A stretch of DNA of 64,000 nucleotides from Streptomyces sp. NBC_00654. GTDB taxonomy: Bacteria; Actinomycetota; Actinomycetes; Streptomycetales; Streptomycetaceae. Under the pieces are notes generated by a model, which was given only the letters and a program-made list of their open reading frames with translations, searched no databases and was not told the origin of the DNA. The stretch spans positions 248,001 through 312,000 of the forward strand of contig NZ_JAPEOB010000002.1 of NCBI RefSeq assembly GCF_026341775.1. Reading direction: 5' to 3'. This document shows positions 17,522-28,000 of the stretch, one piece after another. Both the position numbers and the translations under genes were made by a program. Within the stretch, counting starts at the first letter, position 1, and every line of letters starts with the position of its first letter.

Positions 17522-18799
17522 TCAGCCGTCGGCGACAGGTGCGCCCGGCAGGTCACGGAGGCCGCGCAGCGGCGCCACGAGGAGGAAACCGCCGGCGGCC
17601 ACCAGCGCGGCCGTGACGACCCACATCGTGGGGCGGGCGCCGAAGAGGGAGGCGAGGGAACCGCCCAGGAGGGCGCCGAGCGGGATGGTGCTGTAGTTGA
17701 GGAACAGAGTGGTCGCGGTGACGCGCCCCAGCAGCTCGGGCGGACAGTACGCCTGCCGGAAGCTGACGATGATGACGTTGCAGGCCACGACCCCGGCGAG
17801 CATCACGGCCGTTCCGATCACGAAGAACGCCAGCCCCGGCCCGGGACCGGTGAGCGCGGCCAGCAGGCCGAAGGGCGAGGCGGCGAACTGGATGGCCAGG
17901 AGGGCGCGTGCCGTGCCCAGGCGCCTGGCGAGCCGGCCGGCCACGAGACCGCCGAGCACCCCGCCGAGACCGCCGCAGGAGACGAGCCAGCCGAGCGTGT
18001 CGGAGCCGACGCCGACGGTCCGCACGAGGAAGACGATCTGGACGGCCTGGAGGCCGGCCATCGCCAGGTTGACCGCCGCGCCGAACGCGGTGACGGCCCG
18101 GACCCACGGATTGCCGACGACGAAGCCCAGCCCATCGGCGATCTCGCGGCCCAGCCGCCGCCGGGGTGCCGGGACGGGGCGCGGTCCGTCGGAGCGGATG
18201 GCCATGAGACAGAGCGATGACACCACGAAGGAGACCGCGTCGAGGAGCAGGCCCGGCACACTGCCCAGGGTCCGGGCGATCAGCCCGCCGAGACCGGGGC
18301 CCGCCACCCTGGCGGTCTGATCCCCGGCCTGCAGCTGCGCGTTGCGCTCCATCAGGTCTTCCTTGGGGACCAGTTGGGGAAGATACGCCGAGTAGGCGGT
18401 GGAGAAGAAGACGGAGGCGGCACCGGAGATCAGGGCAGCCCCGAGCAGGTGCCCGATGGTCAGGGCTCCCAGCCACCAGGTGACCGGCACGCTCGCGAAC
18501 ACGGCCGCGGAGACGGCGTTGCACACGAGCATCACCCGGCGCGGCGCGAGACGGTCGACCCACGCACCGGCAGGCAGGCCGATGACCAGCCACGGCAGCC
18601 ACGGCGCGGCGGTGAGCACACCCATCACGAACGGTGAGGCGTGCAGGGTGGTGACGGCCACGAGCGGCAGCAGGACGGACGTCACGCTGGTGCCCAACTT
18701 GCTGGTGGTCTCGCCGATCAGCAGCAACCGGAAGTTCCGGTGGGGCCGCCGGCCCTGGCCTTTCGCGGACTGCGCGGCAGAGGGCACGGCGGATTCCAT
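17522..18799 (-). CDS. MFS exporter, EntS-like (cluster 2)
   Basis: A 425-residue membrane protein of the MFS_3 type. It has about twelve hydrophobic segments, the loop GLPAGAWVDRLAPRRVM after segment 2, and MERNAQLQAGDQTARVAGPGLGG in the middle, as in enterobactin-exporter-like and other peptide efflux proteins. The ATG has GGAGG 8 bases upstream. It is divergent from the NRPS genes, sharing a roughly 190-base promoter region (18800-18991). Its likely job is export of the cluster 2 peptide. Confidence 0.9.
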   Translation of the reverse strand: MESAVPSAAQSAKGQGRRPHRNFRLLLIGETTSKLGTSVTSVLLPLVAVTTLHASPFVMGVLTAAPWLPWLVIGLPAGAWVDRLAPRRVMLVCNAVSAAVFASVPVTWWLGALTIGHLLGAALISGAASVFFSTAYSAYLPQLVPKEDLMERNAQLQAGDQTARVAGPGLGGLIARTLGSVPGLLLDAVSFVVSSLCLMAIRSDGPRPVPAPRRRLGREIADGLGFVVGNPWVRAVTAFGAAVNLAMAGLQAVQIVFLVRTVGVGSDTLGWLVSCGGLGGVLGGLVAGRLARRLGTARALLAIQFAASPFGLLAALTGPGPGLAFFVIGTAVMLAGVVACNVIIVSFRQAYCPPELLGRVTATTLFLNYSTIPLGALLGGSLASLFGARPTMWVVTAALVAAGGFLLVAPLRGLRDLPGAPVADG

Positions 18800-18991
18800 C
18801 AGGGGCCTCCGGACTTCGACAACCGACTGATTTCTGACGCGCCACGGATCAGGTGCGGTGGCCGCTGGTTCGGGCTGGAGCGTACAAGTTCATCGCCCCG
18901 GAGACCAGGGCGTCCTTTTCCCACGGAGACAGCTCTCGGGGTCGGCCTCGTTCATTGCCAACGAACCGTGCCCGTGGGAAGGTCGGCCCGG

Positions 18992-19247
18992 ATGACCCAT
19001 CCGTTCACACATGATCGCGGTCATTTCCTGGTCTCTGTCATCGAGGAGGACCAGCACTCCCTCCGGCTCTTGGAATTCGATATTCCGGACGGGTGGACGC
19101 GGCATTCGGAATGCGGCCGGCGAACCCGCGCGCCGCGACGGACATGGCGCCGGCACTGGCGACGGCCCGCTCCGATGGCGCCGCGAGCGCCCCCGGTCCC
19201 TCCGCCCGTCCCGCACCGGCCCCCCTTTCCCTCGCAAGGAGCTGTCC
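18992..19247 (+). pseudogene. degenerate MbtH-like gene
   Basis: The ATG at 18992, with GGAAGG upstream, opens [20 protein letters not shown], then [15 protein letters not shown]. This is the first half of an MbtH protein (NPFxxxxGxFLVxV, QHSL, PxGW). The second half has lost CLxYVxxxWTDMRP: at the right distance the frame reads RRTWRRHW, then MAPRAP. No stop follows; the frame stays open for hundreds of codons over the NRPS gene. So it is either a decayed MbtH, one disrupted by frameshifts, or a sequence error. Two other MbtH genes in the window could replace it. The end given is only the base before the NRPS start. Confidence 0.6.
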
Positions 19248-22200
19248 GTGGTCACCAGCGCGATCGACCTCCTCACACGCTTTGTGCGGGAGGCGGCCCG
19301 GCACCCCGAGCGCGCCGCCGTGGTCACACCGTCGGAGTCGGTGACGTTCGGCGAACTGGGCGAGCGGGCGGAGCGGACCGCCCGGGTGCTGAGCTCGGCG
19401 GGCGCGGAGCCCGGTACGACCGTCGCCCTCGATCTCCCCCGCGGTATCGGCCTGGTGACGGCGATGCTCGCGGTGTGGCGGGCCGGCGCGGCGTACGTGG
19501 CGCTGGACCCGGCCCACCCGGCGCACCGGCGGCGCCTGCTCGCCGAGGACGCCGGGGCGCGCCTGGTGCTCACCGCGGGGCCGGACGGCACGGAGTGGCC
19601 GACGGGCACGCGCCGTATCGATCCGGCAACCGGCCTCGGCCCGTCGGCCCCGGGCACACCGGCGCCGGCACGAGAGGTGCCGGGCGGGGCCGCGGCGTGC
19701 GTCGTCCACGGCCCGGGCGACGTCGGGTGTCCCAAGGGCGTGACGGTCACCCGGCGCAACACCGCCCATCTCGTCCGCGCGTTGGAGGACTGCGGCGTCT
19801 ATCCCCCGGCCCCTTCACGGGTCGTGTGGGACACGAGCCTCGGCTTCGACGCCTCGGTCCACCAGTGGGTCCGGATCTGCCGCGGCGACACGCTGCTCCT
19901 CCCGGCCGGTGAACTGCGCGCCGACCCGGAGCTGTTCGCCCGGTTCCTGAGGGAGTACGGGGCCACCGACCTCGACGTCACCCCGTCCCAGTGGGAGGCG
20001 CTGCGCCCCTATGTGGTGCCCGAGGGGCCGGTCAGCGCTCCACTGCGGCTCTTCCTCGGTGGGGAGCCCGTGTCCCGGGCCCTCTGGGCGGACCTGACGC
20101 GACTCGCCGAGGAGGGACGGGTGGACGCCGTCCATCTGTACGGGCCGACGGAATGCACGTTCGTCTCCACCGCCGCACCCGTCACCGGCCCCTTGCCCCA
20201 CATCGGTTCGCCGCTTCCCGCCGCACGCGCGCATGTCCTCGACGGGATGCTGCGGCCGGTGGCCGAGGGCGAGCCGGGGGACCTGTACCTCGCGGGCGAG
20301 GGTGTCGTCCTCGGGTACGGGGGCCACCCCGGACCGACCGCCGAGCGGTTCGTCGCCGACCCCCATGGTCCGGCCGGCACCCGGATGTACCGCACCGGCG
20401 ACCGGGTTCGCCGGCTCCCCGGCGGACACCTGGCCCACCTCGGCCGGGCGGACGACCGGATCGAGCTGCGCGGCCACCGGACCGAGCCGGGCGGGACCGA
20501 GGACGTACTGGGCCGGCACCCCCATGTACGCCGGGCCGTGGTCACCGCCCGCGAGGACCGCTCCGGCGAGCGGCGTCTCGTCGCCCATGTGACGGCCTCG
20601 GCTCCGGCACTCGACGCGCGGGAGCTGCTGCGGTACTGCGCGGAGCGGCTGCCCGCCGCGCTCGTTCCCTCGGTCATCGTCCCGCTCGACGCCTTTCCCC
20701 TCACCCCCGGCGGGAGGATCGACCGGGTCGCCCTCCCCGCGCCCGACGCCCCGGAAGGCCCCGTGCCGCGCGACGCCCCTGACACCCCTGACACCCCGGC
20801 CCGGCCGCTGCTCGACCTCTTCGAGGAGCACGCCGGGACCGCCCCGGACGCCACCGCCCTGGTGTTCGGGGAGGACCATGTCTCGTACGCGGAGCTCGAC
20901 GCCCGCGCGAACCGGCTGGCCCATGTGCTGGCCGCACGGGGCGCCGGGCCGGAGTCGGTGATCGCCTCGGCGCTCGACCGCTCGGTGGAACTGGTCGTCG
21001 CGGTCCTGGCGGTGATGAAGGCCGGGGCGGCCCACCTTCCGGTGGACCCCGGCTACCCGGAGCGGCGCATCGCCCACATCCTGGGCGACGCGGCCCCGGC
21101 ACTGCTCCTCGCGGAGTCCGGCACGGTCCTCCCGGCCGGCACCGCGGTACCCCGTACCGACCTGGACGATCCGGAGACCCGCGCGGCGCTGCGGCGCGCC
21201 CCGGCGTCCGCCCCGCCGGCCGGCGCCCGGCGCGCACGGGGTGACCTGCCCGCGTACGTCATCTACACCTCCGGGTCCACGGGCCTGCCCAAGGGCGTGG
21301 TCGTCACCCGCTCCGGTCTCGCCAACCTGACCGCCCACCAGCGCGGCACCCTCGCGGTGGACGCCGACAGCCGCGTCCTGCAGTTCGCCTCGCCCAGCTT
21401 CGACGCGTTCTTCTGGGAGCTGGCGATGGCGCTCTCCGCGGGGGCCGCGCTCGTCCTGGCGCCCGCCCGCACCCTGCTGCCCGGTCCCGGGCTGCGCCGT
21501 CTTGCCGACGAGCAGCGGATCACCCACGCCACCCTGCCCCCGTCGGTGCTGCGCGTGCTGCCGTCCGACGCCCTCCCGCTCGTACGTGTCCTGATCGCCG
21601 CCGGCGAGGCCCTGGACGCGGAACAGCGGCGGCGCTGGGCTCCCGGCCGGACTCTGATCAACGCGTACGGACCGACGGAGACCACGGTCTGCGCCACCAT
21701 GAGCCGGCCCCTCACGGAGAGCTCCGGCACGCCGTCGATCGGCGGGGCGATCCGGGGCACGCGCCTCCACCTGCTCGACGCCGCCCTGCGGCCGGTGCCC
21801 GCCGGAGTGGTGGGCGAGCTGTACGTCGCGGGAACGGGCCTGGCCCGCGGCTATCTCGACCGGCCGGCGATGACGGCGCAGCGCTTCGTCTCCGACCCGT
21901 ACGGCCCGGCCGGGACGCGGATGTACCGCACCGGTGACCTGGCCCGCCGGAGGGCATCGGGCGAACTGGAGTTCGTCGGGCGCGCGGACGACCAGGTCAA
22001 GGTGCGCGGGCACCGGATCGAGCCGGGCGAGATCGAGGCGCGGCTCGCCGGTCACCCCCGGGTGTCCGCCGCCGCGGTGACCGTGCACGAGGACCAGGAC
22101 GGCGACCGGAGGCTCGTCGCCTACGTCCGCCGCGAGCCGGCCGCGCCGGCAGGCGCCGATCGCCCGAGCGACGCGGACCGTGTGGCCGACTGGCGGCGCG

Positions 22201-23888
22201 TCCACGACGCCGTGCCGGCCGACGACGGACCGACGGCCTTCGGCGAGGATTTCAGCGGGTGGAACAGCCGGTACGACGGCAGAGCGCTGCCGCTGGAGCA
22301 GCTGCGCGAGTGGCGCGACGAGACCGTACGGAGCATCCGCGCCCTGCGGCCCCGGCGCATCCTCGAACTCGGCGTGGGCAACGGCCTGTTGCTGTCACGC
22401 CTCGCCCCGGGGGCGGAGGCCTACTGGGGGCTCGACCTCTCGCCCCGGGTGATCGAGCGGCTGCGGCGGCAGGTGGAGGGGCAACCGGACCTGGCCGGAC
22501 GGGTCGTCCTGCACAGCCGGCCGGCCGACGACCACGAGGGCGTCCCGCGCGCGTACTTCGACGTGGTCGTCCTCAACTCCGTCCTCCAGTACTTCCCCAG
22601 CGGGCGCTATCTCGCCCGGGTGCTCGGGCTCGCCGCGGCCGCCCTGGCGCCCGGTGGCTCGGTGTTCGTCGGCGACGTCCGGCACCTGGGTCTCGCGGAA
22701 CCCTTCCACGGGGCGGTCGCGGCCCGCTCGGCGGACGCCGTACCGGGCAGCGCGGAGCACCGCCGGGCCGTGGCACACGGTTTGGCCACGGAGCCGGAGC
22801 TGCTGGTTGATCCGGAGTTCTTCCGTTCGCTGACGGTCCCGGACGGGGGTGGCGGGCCGCGCTTCGCGACCTGCGACGTACGGCTGAAGCGGGGAACCCA
22901 TCACAACGAACTGACCCGCTACCGCTACGACGTCGTCCTGCGCCGTGCCGGCGACGCGCGGCCCCGCACCGGTGCGGTGACGGAACTGCTCTGGGGAGCG
23001 GACGTCCGTACGCTCGACGACCTCGCCGGCATCCTGCGGGACCGCGCGCGGGACGCCGCACCCCTCCGGGTCGCCGGGGTGCCCAACGCGCGCCTCACCG
23101 AGGATCTGCGCGCGTCCGGCAGGTCGCCGGGCTCCCGCGCGCACCCGGAGGACCCGGAGGATCTGGCGCGGCTCGGCGAACGGCTGGGGTACCGCGCCGC
23201 GGTGCGCTGGTCCGCGAAGGCGGGGCCCGAACACGTCGACGCCGAGTTCTCCTCCGGGGAGCGGGACTTCCCGCCGGAGAGCGGGACCGGGCCGGTGAGC
23301 GGGACCGGGCCGGTGGTGGATCCCGAACGCCACGTCAGCGTTCCCTTCGCGGCGGCCGACGACGCGGAGCTCATCACGTCGGTCGCCGCGTGGGCGGCCG
23401 CGTACCTCCCCGGGTCCATGGTGCCGTCCGCGATCGTCGTCCTCGACGAGTTCCCGCTCACCGCGCACGGCAAGCTCGACCGGGCCGCCCTGCCCGACTC
23501 CCGCCGCGCCCGGCGCGGGGCCGGCCGCCGGCCGCGGAATCCGCGGGAGGCGGCGCTGTGCCGGATGTACGCGGAGGTCCTCGGACTCGTCACGGCGCAG
23601 CCGGCGGAACCGGCGGACGGAACGGACGCGGCAGGCACGGCGGACGCGGCGGACGCCTCGGGCGGGGCGGACACGGCGTACGCGGTGGGGATCGACGACG
23701 ACTTCTTCGCGCTCGGTGGCCATTCGCTGCTCGTCACCCGGCTGGTGAGCCGCGTCCGCGCCGAGCTGGGGGTGGAGCTCCAGGTCGGCACGGTCTTCGA
23801 CGCTCCCACGGTGGCCGGACTCGCGTCCCGGCTCGCGGGGGCCCGCAGGGCGAGACCGGGCCTGCGGAGAATGCCTCGCCCGGACTGA
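19248..23888 (+). CDS. NRPS loading protein A(inactive)-A[MT]-T (cluster 2)
   Basis: 1546 residues from the GTG at 19248 (AAGGAG 6 bases upstream). First adenylation domain (about 1-500): the ATP loop is ruined ([12 protein letters not shown] instead of YTSGSTGxPKG), [11 protein letters not shown] has become [11 protein letters not shown], and the catalytic A10 lysine is arginine (PGGRIDR), so it is probably dead. Second adenylation domain (from about 520): [27 protein letters not shown]; code DAWTIAAVCK, essentially the phenylalanine code of gramicidin/tyrocidine synthetases. A SAM methyltransferase ([12 protein letters not shown] near 1038) interrupts it after motif A8, and A10 (HGKLDR) follows near 1404. 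Carrier LGGHSL near 1489. Predicted starter: N-methyl-phenylalanine. Confidence 0.9.
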   Translation: MVTSAIDLLTRFVREAARHPERAAVVTPSESVTFGELGERAERTARVLSSAGAEPGTTVALDLPRGIGLVTAMLAVWRAGAAYVALDPAHPAHRRRLLAEDAGARLVLTAGPDGTEWPTGTRRIDPATGLGPSAPGTPAPAREVPGGAAACVVHGPGDVGCPKGVTVTRRNTAHLVRALEDCGVYPPAPSRVVWDTSLGFDASVHQWVRICRGDTLLLPAGELRADPELFARFLREYGATDLDVTPSQWEALRPYVVPEGPVSAPLRLFLGGEPVSRALWADLTRLAEEGRVDAVHLYGPTECTFVSTAAPVTGPLPHIGSPLPAARAHVLDGMLRPVAEGEPGDLYLAGEGVVLGYGGHPGPTAERFVADPHGPAGTRMYRTGDRVRRLPGGHLAHLGRADDRIELRGHRTEPGGTEDVLGRHPHVRRAVVTAREDRSGERRLVAHVTASAPALDARELLRYCAERLPAALVPSVIVPLDAFPLTPGGRIDRVALPAPDAPEGPVPRDAPDTPDTPARPLLDLFEEHAGTAPDATALVFGEDHVSYAELDARANRLAHVLAARGAGPESVIASALDRSVELVVAVLAVMKAGAAHLPVDPGYPERRIAHILGDAAPALLLAESGTVLPAGTAVPRTDLDDPETRAALRRAPASAPPAGARRARGDLPAYVIYTSGSTGLPKGVVVTRSGLANLTAHQRGTLAVDADSRVLQFASPSFDAFFWELAMALSAGAALVLAPARTLLPGPGLRRLADEQRITHATLPPSVLRVLPSDALPLVRVLIAAGEALDAEQRRRWAPGRTLINAYGPTETTVCATMSRPLTESSGTPSIGGAIRGTRLHLLDAALRPVPAGVVGELYVAGTGLARGYLDRPAMTAQRFVSDPYGPAGTRMYRTGDLARRRASGELEFVGRADDQVKVRGHRIEPGEIEARLAGHPRVSAAAVTVHEDQDGDRRLVAYVRREPAAPAGADRPSDADRVADWRRVHDAVPADDGPTAFGEDFSGWNSRYDGRALPLEQLREWRDETVRSIRALRPRRILELGVGNGLLLSRLAPGAEAYWGLDLSPRVIERLRRQVEGQPDLAGRVVLHSRPADDHEGVPRAYFDVVVLNSVLQYFPSGRYLARVLGLAAAALAPGGSVFVGDVRHLGLAEPFHGAVAARSADAVPGSAEHRRAVAHGLATEPELLVDPEFFRSLTVPDGGGGPRFATCDVRLKRGTHHNELTRYRYDVVLRRAGDARPRTGAVTELLWGADVRTLDDLAGILRDRARDAAPLRVAGVPNARLTEDLRASGRSPGSRAHPEDPEDLARLGERLGYRAAVRWSAKAGPEHVDAEFSSGERDFPPESGTGPVSGTGPVVDPERHVSVPFAAADDAELITSVAAWAAAYLPGSMVPSAIVVLDEFPLTAHGKLDRAALPDSRRARRGAGRRPRNPREAALCRMYAEVLGLVTAQPAEPADGTDAAGTADAADASGGADTAYAVGIDDDFFALGGHSLLVTRLVSRVRAELGVELQVGTVFDAPTVAGLASRLAGARRARPGLRRMPRPD

Positions 23889-23978
23889 CGCGGCACAGGC
23901 CGCGGCATGTCCGCCACCTCGTCGCGGCCCGCGACACCGACCGGATCACCTACGGCAAGGGTTATCGAAGGATTCGCG

Positions 23979-25028
23979 ATGGACTTCAGCCTCTTCTACT
24001 TCGCCGACGACAGCACACCGGAGGGGGACGCCGGACGGTACGAGCTGCTGCTGGAGGGCGCCCGCTTCGCCGACCGGCACGGCTTCCGCGCGGTGTGGAC
24101 GCCCGAGCGGCACTTCCACCCCTTCGGCGGGCTCTACCCGAACCCGTCCGTGGTGGGCGCCGCCCTGGCGATGGTCACGAGCACCGTCGCCATCCGCGCC
24201 GGGAGCGTCGTCGCGCCCCTCCACCATCCGCTGAGGATCGCCGAGGAGTGGTCGGTCGTGGACAACCTCTCCGGCGGCCGGGCCGGGGTGTCCCTCGCCT
24301 CCGGCTGGCACCCGGTGGACTTCGCGCTGAGCCAGGTGCCGTACGAGGACCGCAAACGCCGGCTGACCGACAGCATCGAGCAGCTCCGCGGGCTGTGGCG
24401 CGGGGAGGCCCACGAGGTCGTGGACGGCAACGGCGCCCCGGCGACCGTACGGATCTTCCCGCCGCCGGTGCAGCGGGAACTGCCGCTCTGGGTGACCAGC
24501 GCCGGCGACGCGGAAACCTTCCGTTCGGCAGCGTCGGCGCGGGCCGGCGTCCTCACCCATCTGCTGCACCAGGATGTCGACGAACTCGCCGCGAAGATCG
24601 CCGAGTACCGGCGGACGGCGCGTGCGGCGCACCCCGGCTGGGACGGACATGTCGTCCTGATGCTGCACACCTTCCTCGGGGCCGACCGGGACGAGGTGCG
24701 CGCCACCGTCGACGGGCCGCTGCGCGCCTATCTCAGGAGCTCGGTCCATCTCATCGCCCGCTCGTTCAAAGCCCTCGACCCCGACTTCGACATCGACGCG
24801 CTGGAGGACGAGGACCTCGACTTCCTCGTCGCCCAGTCCTTCGACACCTACTTCGAGCAGCGGGGGCTGTTCGGGACGGTGGAGGAGGCGACGGCGACGG
24901 TCGAGCGGCTGCGCGGCATCGGCGTGGACGAGATCGCCTGCCTGATCGACTACGGCATCGGCACCAAGACCGTGCTGGACGGGCTGCGCCATCTGAACGC
25001 CCTCCGCGAAGCATTCGCAGTGAACTGA
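23979..25028 (+). CDS. luciferase-like (LLM) flavin monooxygenase
   Basis: A 349-residue protein starting [12 protein letters not shown], with [48 protein letters not shown] and ASGWHPVDF. These are marks of the luciferase-like FMN oxygenase subfamily that travels with, or is embedded in, NRPS/PKS assembly lines. The ATG has GAAGGA 6 bases upstream; a longer frame to 23907 lacks a good site. It lies between two NRPS genes in the same operon, so it probably hydroxylates or oxidises a carrier-bound residue. It needs reduced FMN from an outside reductase. The exact reaction is unknown. Confidence 0.85.
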   Translation: MDFSLFYFADDSTPEGDAGRYELLLEGARFADRHGFRAVWTPERHFHPFGGLYPNPSVVGAALAMVTSTVAIRAGSVVAPLHHPLRIAEEWSVVDNLSGGRAGVSLASGWHPVDFALSQVPYEDRKRRLTDSIEQLRGLWRGEAHEVVDGNGAPATVRIFPPPVQRELPLWVTSAGDAETFRSAASARAGVLTHLLHQDVDELAAKIAEYRRTARAAHPGWDGHVVLMLHTFLGADRDEVRATVDGPLRAYLRSSVHLIARSFKALDPDFDIDALEDEDLDFLVAQSFDTYFEQRGLFGTVEEATATVERLRGIGVDEIACLIDYGIGTKTVLDGLRHLNALREAFAVN

Positions 25029-25057
25029 TCCGAGAGACCCGAGAGGCCGAGACCACC

Positions 25058-28000
25058 GTGATCCCTCTGTCGTTTTCGCAGCTGCGGTTCTGGTTCCAGG
25101 GAGAGATGGAACCCGGGGGCGAATCTCCCAACACTTCGATGGCACTCCGGCTGACGGGACGGCTGGACGCGGTGGCGCTGCGCCGCGCGCTGCGGGACGT
25201 GGTGACGCGGCACGAGAGCCTGCGCACCGTCTTCCCTCTCGTCGACGGAGTGCCCGAGCAGCGCGTCGTGGAGGCGGTGACGGTCGAGCTGCCCGTACGA
25301 CAGGTCGCGGAGCAGGACGTCGAGGCGGCCGTGACCGACGCGGGCGGGCACCTCTTCGACCTGGAGCGTGAGATACCGCTGCGGGCCGTCCTGCTCGCCG
25401 TCGGCTCCCACGGCCACCATGTGCTGGCGATCACCGTGCACCACATCGCCTTCGACGGCTGGTCCGTCGCCCCGTTCCTCCGCGACCTCGCGTACGCCTA
25501 CACCGCGCGCGTCGACGGCCGTCCTCCGTCCTGGGAGGAGCTTCCTTTCCAGTACGTGGACTTCACCCTGTGGCAGCGCAAGGAGCTCGGCGCGCCCGAC
25601 GACCCCGACAGCCTCTTCGCCGAGCAACTGGCGCACTGGACACGCGCCCTCGCCGACGCGCCCGCCGAACTCCCCCTCCCCACCGCCCGGCCGCGCCCCG
25701 CCACCGCCACCCACCGGGCCGGGGCAGTCCCCTTCCACCTGCCGCCCGACAGCTTCCGGCATCTCTCCCGGCTCGCCCTCCGGCACGGCGCCAGCACCTT
25801 CATGGTCCTCCACGCGGCGCTCGCGGGGCTCCTGCGCAGGCTCGGCGCCGGCACCGACATCCTGGTCGGCAGCCCGGTCGCCGGCCGCACCGACGTCGGC
25901 CTCGACAGCCTCGTCGGCTGCTTCGTCAACACCGTCGTCATCCGGACCGACACCTCCGGCGACCCCGACTTCCACGACCTGCTCCAGCAGACCCGGACGA
26001 GCGTCATGGCCGCGCTCGACCACCAGGACGTGCCCTTCGAGCAGGTCGTGGAGGCCGTCAACCCGGTGCGGTCGGCCGCCCGGCACCCGCTCTTCCACGT
26101 CATGCTCAGTGTGCAGAACAACGCGGGCGCCGCCGTGGACCTCCCCCACCTCGACACCCGCCTGCTGGACTGCGACAACCACCGGAGGGTCGCCTTCGAC
26201 CTGCTCCTCGACATCACGGAGACCGACGGGGCGCTCGACGGCACCCTGGTCTACGCCCTCGACCTCTTCGACCACGACACCGCCGAGCGCCTTGTCCGCC
26301 GCTTCACCTCCTTCCTGGCCCAGGCGGTCGCCGCGCCGGAGCGGCGCATCGGCCGTCTGGAGCTGCTCACCCCTGCCGAGCGCCGCACCGTGCTGGAGAC
26401 ATGGAACGGCCGGGACACGGCGCTCCCGGCCGACTCCGTGCCGGAGCTCCTGCGGCGGCGCGCGGCCGCCTCGCCCGAGGACACCGCAGTGATCTGCGGC
26501 GCGTCCCGGCTCACCTACGCGGAACTCGACGCTCGGGCCGAGGGCCTCGCCCGCCGTCTGCGGCGACTGGGCGCGGGTCCGGAACGGCTGGTCGCCGTGG
26601 CCGTGAACCGCTCGGCCGACCTGGTCGTCGCCCTGCTCGCCGTGCTGAGGACGGGGGCCGCCTACCTTCCCCTGGACCCGCGCAACCCGGATGAGCGGCA
26701 GCGCACGGTCCTGGAGGAGGCGCGGCCCTGTCTGCTCCTGGCGGACGCGTCCACGAAGGAGCGGGCCGAGGGCCTCGCGGGCGCTCCGCTCGGCCTGCCG
26801 CTGGTCCTGGTCGACGGCGACGGTCCGGCCGGCCCCGACCCCGATCCGGATGCGGGCGGGTGGCCGGACATCACCGGCGACCGGGCCGCGTACGCGATGT
26901 ACACGTCCGGCTCCACCGGCCGCCCCAAGGGCGTCCTGGTGACCCACCGGAACATCGTCGCTCTCGCCGCCGATCCCTGCTGGGCGGCGGACGGTGGCCA
27001 CACGCGGGTGCTCGCCCACTCGCCGCACTCCTTCGACGCCTCGACGTACGAGGTGTGGGTACCGCTGCTCGGCGGCGGCACGGTCGTGATGGTGCCGGCC
27101 GGCGACTCCTCGCAGCAGGCACTGGAGCGGGCCGTGGCCGAGGGGGGCGCGACGAGCGCGTTCCTCACCACCGCGCTCTTCAACCTGCTGGTCGCGGAGG
27201 GAAGTCCGGTGCTCGGCCGGCTCGGACACGTCTGGACGGGCGGGGAGCAGCCGTCGGCCGGGGCCGTGCGGCGGATGCTGACGGACTTCCCCGGCACCGC
27301 GCTGACCCATGTCTACGGGCCGACCGAGAACACGACGTTCACCACCTCCGGGCGCCTGGACCCGGCCCGGGACGCGGACGGCGGCAAGCCGCCGATCGGC
27401 CGGCCCCTGGCGAACACACGCGTGTACGTGCTGGACGAGTGGCTGCGGCCCGTGCCCGTGGGGGTGCCGGGCGAGCTGTACGTCGCGGGGGCCGGGCTGG
27501 CCCGCGGCTACCTCGGCCGCCCGGGACTCACCGCGGGGCGCTTCGTCGCCGACCCGTACGGCGCGACCGGCACCCGCATGTACCGCACCGGTGACGTCGT
27601 CCGCTGGACCGCCGGCGGCGAGCTCGACTTCCTCACCCGCGTCGACGACCAGGTCAAGATACGCGGCTTCCGCATCGAACCCCGCGAGATCGAGGCGGCT
27701 CTGGAGCGCCATCCGGCCGTCGGCCGCGCCGCCGTCCTCGTACGGGAGGACCGGCCCGGGGAGCGCGGCCTCGTCGCCTACGTCGTCCCCGCCGCGGACA
27801 TCGACGGCGAGACCGCACCGGACATCGCCGAGCACGCCCGGCGGACCCTGCCCGACTACATGGTCCCCCTCGTCGTCGTGCTCCCCGGCGGGCTTCCCCT
27901 CACGCCCAACGGCAAGCTCGACCGGGCGGCGCTGCCCGCCCCCGGGGAGGGCTGCGGCTCCCGCCCGCCGCGCACGCCGGCCGAGCGGCTCGTGTGCGCG

